The position numbers and the translations under genes are program-made. Shown here piece after piece: positions 58,212-64,000 of a stretch of DNA of 64,000 bases. This stretch comes from Oceanibaculum nanhaiense. Lineage in GTDB: Bacteria > Pseudomonadota > Alphaproteobacteria > Oceanibaculales > Oceanibaculaceae. The notes under the pieces are model-generated. The model was not told the origin of the DNA, ran no database searches, and saw only the letters and a program-made list of their open reading frames with translations. The stretch covers positions 62,001 through 126,000 of the forward strand of contig NZ_MPOB01000008.1 in assembly GCF_002148795.1 (NCBI RefSeq), written 5' to 3'. How positions within the stretch are numbered: the first letter of the stretch is position 1; each line of letters starts with the position of its first letter.

Positions 58212-58916
58212 TCAGACACCCAGATAGGTGTGCAATTTGTCGAGTTGTGTCTCGACTTCGGCGTTGGGGATCATGTCGATCACCCTGCCATGTTCGACGA
58301 TGTAGTGCCGGTCGGACACTGTGGCTGCGAAATGGAAATTCTGTTCGACCAGCAGGATCGTCAGCCCCTTTTCCTTCAGCTTGCGGATGACCGCGCCGAT
58401 CTGCTGCACGATCACCGGGGCCAGGCCTTCGGTCGGTTCGTCGAGCAGCAGAAGATTGGCGCCGGTGCGCAGGATGCGGCCAATCGCCAGCATCTGCTGC
58501 TCGCCGCCGGAAAGCTTGGTGCCCTGGCTTTTCAGCCGGGTCTTCAGATTGGGGAACAGATCGAAGATTTCCTCAAGCGGCATGCCGCCGGGCTTCACCA
58601 CCGGCGGCAGCAGCAAATTCTCTTCGACATTCAGGCTGGCGAAGATGCCGCGCTCTTCCGGGCAGAGCGCGACGCCCAGCCGGGCGATCCTGTTCGATGG
58701 CAGGCCGATGGTCTCCGTGCCCTCGAAGGCGATGGAGCCGCTGCGCTGCGCGACCATGCCCATGATCGCCCGCAAGGTCGTGGTCTTGCCCGCACCATTG
58801 CGGCCCAGCAGGGTGACGACCTCGCCCTGTCCGACCTCCAGGTTCATGCCATGCAGGATATGCGATTCGCCATAGAAGGCCTGCATATCCGTGACTTTCA
58901 GCAGCGCCTCAGCCAT
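58212..58916 (-). CDS. livF: Liv-type ABC transporter ATPase LivF (system 2)
   Basis: The 234-aa protein has Walker A LLGRNGAGKTTTLRAI near residue 36, signature LSGGEQQMLAIGRIL near residue 137 and Walker B NLLLLDEPTEGLAP. It overlaps livG by 8 nt. Confidence 0.93.
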   Translation of the reverse strand: MAEALLKVTDMQAFYGESHILHGMNLEVGQGEVVTLLGRNGAGKTTTLRAIMGMVAQRSGSIAFEGTETIGLPSNRIARLGVALCPEERGIFASLNVEENLLLPPVVKPGGMPLEEIFDLFPNLKTRLKSQGTKLSGGEQQMLAIGRILRTGANLLLLDEPTEGLAPVIVQQIGAVIRKLKEKGLTILLVEQNFHFAATVSDRHYIVEHGRVIDMIPNAEVETQLDKLHTYLGV

Positions 58917-59667
58917 TGCCGGTCCCCAGATAGGCGCTGATCACCTCGGGCATTTTCGACACCTCATCATACGATCCCTCGGCCAGAATCTCGCCGCGCT
59001 GCAGCACCGTGATGACATTCGACAGATTGGAGACGACGCTGAGATTATGCTCGACCATCAGCACCGTGCGGTTCTGCGCCACCTTGCCGATCAGGTCGGT
59101 GATCCGCACGATATCCTCATGCGTCATGCCGGCCGTCGGCTCGTCGAGCAGCAGCATCTCCGGGTCCAGCGCCAGGGTGGTGGCGATCTCCAGCGCCCGC
59201 TTGCGGCCATAGGGAAGGTCGCCGGCCATATGGCTGCGGAATTCGGTCAGTCCGACCGCCTCCAGCAGTACCTCCGCCCGGTCGTTCAGCGCCGCCAGGC
59301 TGGCGTCGGATTTCCAGAAATGGAAGGAGGTGCCCAATTCGCGCTGCAAAGCGATGCGCACATTCTCCAGCAGCGACAGATGCGGGAAGACGGCGGAAAT
59401 CTGGAAGGACCGCACCATGCCCTTGCGCGCAATATCGGCCGGGCTGGTTCGCGTGATGTCCTCGCCCTTGTAGAGGATGCGCCCCGATGACGGTGTCAGG
59501 AATTTCGTCAGCAGGTTGAACACAGTGGTCTTGCCGGCGCCATTCGGACCGATCAGGGCATGAACATCGCCCTTCCGGACACGCAGGCTCACGCCGCGCA
59601 CCGCGAAGAAACCCTTGAATTCCTTGCTGAGGTCGTCCGTCTCCAGGACGAATTCGCCTGACGCCAT
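58909..59667 (-). CDS. livG: Liv-type ABC transporter ATPase LivG (system 2)
   Basis: Start taken at ATG 59667 (252 aa); an ATG ten codons earlier at 59697 is possible. Walker A LIGPNGAGKTTVFNLLTKFL is near residue 39, the LPYGRKRALEIATTLA signature (YG form, common in LivG) near residue 150 and Walker B LLLDEPTAGMTHED follows. It is the first gene of the second operon. Confidence 0.92.
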   Translation of the reverse strand: MASGEFVLETDDLSKEFKGFFAVRGVSLRVRKGDVHALIGPNGAGKTTVFNLLTKFLTPSSGRILYKGEDITRTSPADIARKGMVRSFQISAVFPHLSLLENVRIALQRELGTSFHFWKSDASLAALNDRAEVLLEAVGLTEFRSHMAGDLPYGRKRALEIATTLALDPEMLLLDEPTAGMTHEDIVRITDLIGKVAQNRTVLMVEHNLSVVSNLSNVITVLQRGEILAEGSYDEVSKMPEVISAYLGTGNG

Positions 59668-59983
59668 TCCCGTTTCGCTCCCTGCGCGCCCGGACATTCC
59701 TTGCCACGCGATGGCGGTGTGCCCCCGAAATCGGCGGCACTGAGAATGACCCGGACCTTGCTTCCCTGACCTTCTCGTGCTGCTTCGGCCGGCAAATTTC
59801 TCTGCCCGTCGAAATGCCCCGGTTTCCGGAATCTGACCGCACGACTTATTCGGTCTTTTTTATTTATCTACCGACACTATCCAACATAGTCCACCCGCAC
59901 AAGACACGAGGCGCACATAAAATACACCCAATGGAAATCGGTGCACCCCCTGCCGGCCGACGGACCGGCAGGGGCGCTCTGGA
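59668..59983. other. Upstream region of the second Liv operon
   Basis: About 315 nt without a credible gene, including an AT-rich part at 59850-59935. It should hold the promoter of livG-livF-livK-livH-livM on the - strand; I see no convincing hexamer pair or operator. Confidence 0.4.
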
Positions 59984-60133
59984 TTACGCTTTCCTGGTAT
60001 CGCCGCGGATGCTGGCCAGGAACTGGGCGACCTGGGCGCGTAACGCATCCGCCCCGCGCCAAAGATCGCTGGAGGAGGAGAGCAGTTGGTTCGACGCCGC
60101 CCCGGTATCCGAGGCGGCCTGGCGCGGTTCAGT
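59984..60133 (-). pseudogene. C-terminal tail of a methyl-accepting chemotaxis protein
   Basis: Read on -, the frame ending at TAA 59984 gives SDTGAASNQLLSSSSDLWRG, then ADALRAQVAQFLASIRG and a short tail, the characteristic end of a chemoreceptor (TGxAAxxVLxAAxxLxxQAxxLRxxVxxFLxxIR). Everything upstream is missing. It is a 50-codon remnant with no start. Confidence 0.75.
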
Positions 60134-60348
60134 CACTATGTCCTCACCTCACCGGACCAGGCCAAGCAAGCGATGACCGCCATGGGAATGACGGAGATGC
60201 TGGCTGATGCGATGAACGAATTATACGCCGCTCCTCTGCCGGGCATCTGGAAGGTGTGCTCGATACGGTCGAGCAGATCACCGGTCGCCCCGTCCGCACG
60301 TTTCAGGAATTTGCACGCGACCATGCAAAGGTGTTCCGCAGCACTTGA
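60114..60348 (+). pseudogene. C-terminal remnant of an NmrA/SDR-type protein, frameshifted
   Basis: The + strand reads GLARFSHYVLTSPDQAKQAM and AMNELYAAPLPG, then after a one-base shift near 60240, HLEGVLDTVEQITGRPVRTF followed by QEFARDHAKVFRST and a stop. This resembles the C-terminal end of NmrA-like NAD(P)-binding proteins (GRPxRTFxEFxRDHxxxF). The N-terminal two thirds are absent. It abuts the chemoreceptor tail head to head, so the site is a rearrangement scar. Confidence 0.6.
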
Positions 60349-60443
60349 TGTTGCGACTCCGGCTGAACCGCATCGCCGAGGAATATGAGATACGCTTCTG
60401 TGACTTCCGGGAAAACTCACCGACGCGCGCCGAAGATCAGACA

Positions 60444-61478
60444 TCAAAACCGTACCGAGAGGCTGAAGGCTCCGAAATTGTCGGCCTCGTCCTGGGTCTC
60501 GAACTCCCGCGTGCGCAGCACGTGTGTATAACTGAGGCGCACGTTCCTCCAGGTCAGGGCGATGCCGAACTGGAGGTCGCCGACCAGCGGCTCCTTGTCC
60601 ACGCTGCGGCTGTCGCGGAACGTGTTGCCGTCGAGGAAGATGTTGCGCGCGACCGCCCTCCCCTCCACGCCGGCGAACAGGTACCAGCCGAAGCCGTCCT
60701 GCGGCACGAAGAAGCCCGAGCCCGGCAAGCTGGGCTGGATGCGCGGCGGCCCATAGTCGAGCGGCAGGCGCTGGCCCAAGCGCAGCATCATCCCGGCGTT
60801 GGCGTAGGTAAAGACGTTGCCGAGGGCACCGCCGGCATGCGGCGTCACGTCGAAACCGAAGCCGGAGACCGGCTGCGAGATGAAGCCGCGCCAGCTGCGC
60901 TGGTAGGTCAGGACGACACCGGGCTCGTTCTTAAGCTGGGTATCCCATCCGCGCGGCTCCTGCGAGCCCGTGATCTCGTGGATAAGCGTCTGCGTCTGCT
61001 CGGCGAGCGAGGCCGGTCCGACGACCCCGAGCGTGAGCTCCAGCTGGTCGAGCCGACGGCCGGTCTCGGCGATCAGCCCGACCGAGCCGTACAGCCAGCC
61101 GGCATAGGGGCGGTCGTCGAGGGGCGGATCGCGCAGCGCGATGTCCTCCGGCGTGTACATGTTCTGGCCCATCGCATAGCTCGTCCGCACGGTGCCGCCC
61201 TCCGGGAACAAGGGGAACCAGCGGGCCGCGCCCAGCGCCCAGTCGGGCGTCCCGTCCGGATTGGACAGCCAGGAGGCGCGCACACCGTTCGTGTAGTTGC
61301 GGTCCGTGTCGTAGAAGAGATCGTTCTCGAAGACCAGGCTCAGGGTGCCGGGTTCCGTCTCGTCGGCCGCAACAGCCGGATGAGACCCTACAGAACCCGC
61401 GGCAGCCACCACCAAGGTGGATAACCATCTTCTCAATGGCGAGGGTGTCCTGACCTTTTGTCCCTGTCTCATTTGCAT
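60444..61478 (-). CDS. LpxR-family lipid A 3'-O-deacylase (DUF2219)
   Basis: Outer-membrane beta-barrel hydrolase that removes the 3'-acyloxyacyl group of lipid A. The 344-aa product has an N-terminal signal peptide (ending near VAADE, about residue 40), then the LpxR core opening SLVFENDLFYDTDRNYTNG with the Asn-Asp pair and Tyr-Thr-x-Gly region of the active site, the LIHEITGSQEPRGWDTQL motif containing the catalytic His, and an aromatic C-terminal strand ending in Phe. The ATG at 61478 follows the permease stop after 2 nt. Function in this organism is inferred from the family. Confidence 0.88.
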   Translation of the reverse strand: MQMRQGQKVRTPSPLRRWLSTLVVAAAGSVGSHPAVAADETEPGTLSLVFENDLFYDTDRNYTNGVRASWLSNPDGTPDWALGAARWFPLFPEGGTVRTSYAMGQNMYTPEDIALRDPPLDDRPYAGWLYGSVGLIAETGRRLDQLELTLGVVGPASLAEQTQTLIHEITGSQEPRGWDTQLKNEPGVVLTYQRSWRGFISQPVSGFGFDVTPHAGGALGNVFTYANAGMMLRLGQRLPLDYGPPRIQPSLPGSGFFVPQDGFGWYLFAGVEGRAVARNIFLDGNTFRDSRSVDKEPLVGDLQFGIALTWRNVRLSYTHVLRTREFETQDEADNFGAFSLSVRF

Positions 61479-61480
61479 CC

Positions 61481-62602
61481 TCAAGCCATGGTGCTGATGG
61501 TACGTCGGAAGCGGATCAGGGCGAGGCTGAACAGGGCGGCTCCGATCGCGGCGATGGCGAGGAACTGCGGCCAGACCGCCGCGAAGCCCGCGCCGCGATA
61601 GAGGATCGCCTGGGCCAGCATCACGAAGTGTGTGTTGGGCGCGGCGAGCATGAGGTACTGCACCGCCTCCGGCATGCTCTCGCGCGGCGTCGAGCCGCCG
61701 GAGAGCATCTGCAAGGGCAGCAGCACCAGCATGAGCAGCAGGCCGAACTGCGGCATGGAGCGGGCGACGGTGCCGAGGAAGATGCCCATCGAGGTGGTCG
61801 CGAACAGATGCAGCGCCGCCCCGGCCAGGAATAGCGCGAGCGAGCCTTGAATCGGCACGGACAGCCAGCCCTGCACGACGGCGGTGAGCGCGAAGGCGGT
61901 GGCGGCAAGGACGACGAGCCCCATCGACCACACCTTGCTCGTCATGATCTCGAACGGCGTGACCGGCATGACCAGCAGATGCTCGACGGTGCCGTGCTCG
62001 CGCTCGCGGATCAGCGCCGCGCCGGTGAGGACGATAGAGAGCATGGTCACGTTATTGATGACCTGCATGATGGCACCGAACCACGACTTGTTCAGCTGGG
62101 GATTGAAGCGCACCCGGAGCGCCAGATCGACCGGCAACTCCGGAACCTCGCGATAACGCTGCGCGAAGGCGCGCACCTCGTCGCTCACGATGGTCTGGAT
62201 ATAGCCGCTGCCGGTGAAAGCCTGGCTCATGCGCGTGGCATCGACGTTGAGCTGGACCGTTGGCCGCCGCCCCGCCAGCAGGTCGCGCTGGAAGTTAGGC
62301 GGGATGTCGAGGGCGAAGGTGTCGACGCCGGCATCCATGCGGGCGTCCATCTCGGCCTGGTCGATCACCTCGGGGAGAACGAAGTACGGCGGGTAAAAGG
62401 CGCTGACGATGCGCCATGACAGCGGCGAGCGATCCTCGTTCACCACCGCGATCGGCGCCTTGTTGAGGGTCTCCGGCATGGCCGTGGCCGCCGTGTAGAC
62501 CGACAGGGTGAAGGCGTAGACGATCAGCACCAGCATGATCGGGTCGCGGACCAGGCTGCGCAGTTCCTTGACACCGAGATGGAGAATATTGGCCGGGCGC
62601 AT
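61481..62602 (-). CDS. ABC-2 type permease (YhhJ-like)
   Basis: The 373-aa membrane protein has one N-terminal helix (IMLVLIVYAFTLSVYTAATA), a large periplasmic loop with FQRDLLAGRRPTVQLNVDAT, then five helices; IREREHGTVEHLLVMPVTPFEIM near residue 197 is typical of the ABC-2 export permeases YhhJ/YbhR. It sits 3 nt after the RbbA-like gene. It probably pairs with it in a drug or lipid exporter; the substrate is unknown. Confidence 0.9.
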   Translation of the reverse strand: MRPANILHLGVKELRSLVRDPIMLVLIVYAFTLSVYTAATAMPETLNKAPIAVVNEDRSPLSWRIVSAFYPPYFVLPEVIDQAEMDARMDAGVDTFALDIPPNFQRDLLAGRRPTVQLNVDATRMSQAFTGSGYIQTIVSDEVRAFAQRYREVPELPVDLALRVRFNPQLNKSWFGAIMQVINNVTMLSIVLTGAALIREREHGTVEHLLVMPVTPFEIMTSKVWSMGLVVLAATAFALTAVVQGWLSVPIQGSLALFLAGAALHLFATTSMGIFLGTVARSMPQFGLLLMLVLLPLQMLSGGSTPRESMPEAVQYLMLAAPNTHFVMLAQAILYRGAGFAAVWPQFLAIAAIGAALFSLALIRFRRTISTMA

Positions 62603-62605
62603 GGA

Positions 62606-64000
62606 CTACCGCTCCTGCTTCTTGAGCAGCGCCGCGGACAGCCCGATCAGGATCGGCACCGCCAGCGCCAGCGGCACAAAGGCGGCATGCAGGTCGGAGA
62701 AGTTGAGGGCCTTCGAGAAGGTGCCGCGCGCGATGGTCAGGAAATGCGTGGTCGGGTAGATCTCGCCGATCACTCGGCCCACCCCTTCGAGGGACGAGAC
62801 CGGGTCGATCATGCCCGAGAAGTTCGCCGCGGGCAGGATGGTGAGCACCGCCGTGCCGAAGATCGCCGCGATCTGGCTGCGCATGAAGGTTGAGATCAGC
62901 AGCCCCACGGCCGTCGCGGCGCCGACATAGAGCAGCGCGCCCGCCGCCAACGTCAGGAAGCTGCCCTTCAGCGGCACGCCGAAGACGGTCACCGCCAGCA
63001 GCGTGAGCAGCAGGAAGCTCAGGAAGGACAGCACCACATAGGGCAACTGCTTGCCGAGCAGGAATTCGAGCCGCGTGGTCGGCGTGACGTAGAAGTTGGT
63101 GATCGAGCCGAGCTCCTTCTCTTGCACCACGCTGAGCGCCGCGAGCATGGCCGGGATCAGCATGAGCAGCAGCGGGATCACCGCCGGCACCATCGCCACC
63201 AGGCTCTCGACGTCAGGGTTATAGCGGAACCGGGTCTCGATATTGACCAGCCCCGCCAAGGCCTCGCCGTAGCCGGCCTCGCGCGCCCTGGTCGCCAGCC
63301 AGTGGGCGTGAATCCCCTGCACATAGCCGCGGACGGTCTCTGCCCGTGTCGGCATGGCGCCGTCGATCCAGGCGCCGATCTGGACCCGCCGGCCGCGGGC
63401 GATGTCGCGCGCGAAGCCCGGCGGGATCTCGATCGCCAGACTGATGTCGCCTTCGCGCATTCGCCGGTCGAGATCGCCATAACCGGTAATCGGCGCCCGC
63501 TCGACGAAGTACCGGGAGCCGGCGAGGTTGAGCGTATAGTCGCGGCTGACGGTGGTCTGGTCGCGATCCAGCACCGCGAAGGTGAGATCCTCGACATCGA
63601 GGTTGATCCCATAGCCCATCACGAACATCAGGATGACGCTGCCGAGCAGCGCCAGCGTCAGCCGGATGGGATCGCGGCGCAGCTCCAGCGCTTCGCGCCG
63701 GGCATAGCTGATCATGCGTCGGGGGTCGAACTGGCGCCGCCAGCCCTGCGGTTCGACATGGCCTGCCGACGCGCCAACCAAACCGAGCGAAGCTGCCCCA
63801 CCTGGTTGCCTTTCGGCGGCTCCGCCTTCCTGCGACGCCTCCTCCAGATGCGCCACGAATGCCTCTTCCAGGGTCTCCGCGCCCCGCTGCTGCACGATAT
63901 TCGCCGGCGTGTCGGTGACCAGCACCCGGCCCGCATGCATCAGCGAGATGCGGTCGCAGCGCTCGGCCTCGTTCATGAAATGGGTCGAGATGAAGATGGT
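62606..64000 (-). CDS. RbbA-like ABC ATPase/permease fusion (5' end outside window)
   Basis: The visible 464 residues start inside the second ATPase domain ([20 protein letters not shown], the switch-region His and what follows), then a short linker, and from about residue 105 an ABC-2 permease with a large loop ([16 protein letters not shown]) and the [20 protein letters not shown] coupling motif near residue 300. This architecture, ATPase(s) plus C-terminal permease in one chain followed by a separate YhhJ-type permease, matches RbbA/YhiH. The frame is open to the window edge, so the N terminus is missing here. Confidence 0.85.
   Translation of the reverse strand, partial: TIFISTHFMNEAERCDRISLMHAGRVLVTDTPANIVQQRGAETLEEAFVAHLEEASQEGGAAERQPGGAASLGLVGASAGHVEPQGWRRQFDPRRMISYARREALELRRDPIRLTLALLGSVILMFVMGYGINLDVEDLTFAVLDRDQTTVSRDYTLNLAGSRYFVERAPITGYGDLDRRMREGDISLAIEIPPGFARDIARGRRVQIGAWIDGAMPTRAETVRGYVQGIHAHWLATRAREAGYGEALAGLVNIETRFRYNPDVESLVAMVPAVIPLLLMLIPAMLAALSVVQEKELGSITNFYVTPTTRLEFLLGKQLPYVVLSFLSFLLLTLLAVTVFGVPLKGSFLTLAAGALLYVGAATAVGLLISTFMRSQIAAIFGTAVLTILPAANFSGMIDPVSSLEGVGRVIGEIYPTTHFLTIARGTFSKALNFSDLHAAFVPLALAVPILIGLSAALLKKQER

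Noticed and set aside
61479-61931. N-terminal extension of the LpxR protein to 61931
   Set aside because: It is a shadow frame inside the permease; ATG 61478 is followed by a signal peptide.

Overview
The window reads as chromosomal DNA of a GC-rich alphaproteobacterium, probably of the Rhodospirillales type. This rests on gene content and order (dcw cluster running into lpxC, bamD, recN and ligA), a meso-diaminopimelate-type MurE, an FtsZ with a long Ala/Pro-rich linker, and a lipid A pathway. The genus cannot be fixed from the sequence alone.

Region 1 (1-24.8 kb, + strand) is a nearly uninterrupted division and cell-wall cluster: mraZ-rsmH-ftsL-ftsI-murE-murF-mraY-murD-ftsW-murG-murC-murB-ddl-ftsQ-ftsA-ftsZ. 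Most genes overlap by 4 bases. A 10-bp-phased set of TCCCAT boxes in front of mraZ looks like the MraZ operator. A 13-bp perfect hairpin closes the cluster after ftsZ. lpxC, bamD, recN and ligA follow with their own spacing.

Region 2 (24.8-34.4 kb) holds housekeeping and small accessory genes: a SRPBCC protein, a PIN toxin/ribbon-helix-helix antitoxin pair with an operator-like palindrome over the toxin start, aminopeptidase P, a DUF1127 protein with a strong terminator, prmA, a UvrD/PcrA helicase, a REP-like double palindrome, rlmE, a Ppx/GppA phosphatase and tRNA-Gln(CTG).

Region 3 (34.4-37.3 kb), directly after the tRNA, is wrecked mobile DNA: an HNH/BRO-N mosaic antirepressor, the C-terminal part of a phage structural protein, an IS630-type element with exact TA duplications and a broken transposase, and a possible IS481-type start.

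Region 4 (37.3-53.6 kb, - strand) is a catabolic island: a TetR regulator, a MmgE/PrpD protein, two AMP-forming CoA ligases, acyl-CoA dehydrogenase, a thiamine-dependent E1alpha/E1beta plus lipoyl E2, enoyl-CoA hydratase, SDR dehydrogenase, and a complete Liv-type ABC importer. A plausible scheme is import of an organic acid, CoA activation, dehydrogenation/hydration, oxidation of an alcohol to a ketone, and thiamine/lipoate-dependent C-C cleavage to acyl-CoA. The substrate is unknown. This is the best candidate here for an undescribed pathway.

Region 5 (53.7-60.4 kb) contains an IS1182-type deletion derivative with intact ends and CTAG duplications, inserted into the start of an IS110-like transposase; a second complete Liv operon (livG-livF-livK-livH-livM, - strand); and the tail of a chemotaxis receptor abutting the broken tail of an NmrA-type gene.

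Region 6 (60.4-64 kb, - strand) is the 3' part of an export operon: an RbbA-like ABC ATPase/permease fusion (cut by the window edge), an ABC-2 permease and an LpxR-family lipid A 3'-O-deacylase. I saw no CRISPR array, rRNA or obvious anti-phage defence system.
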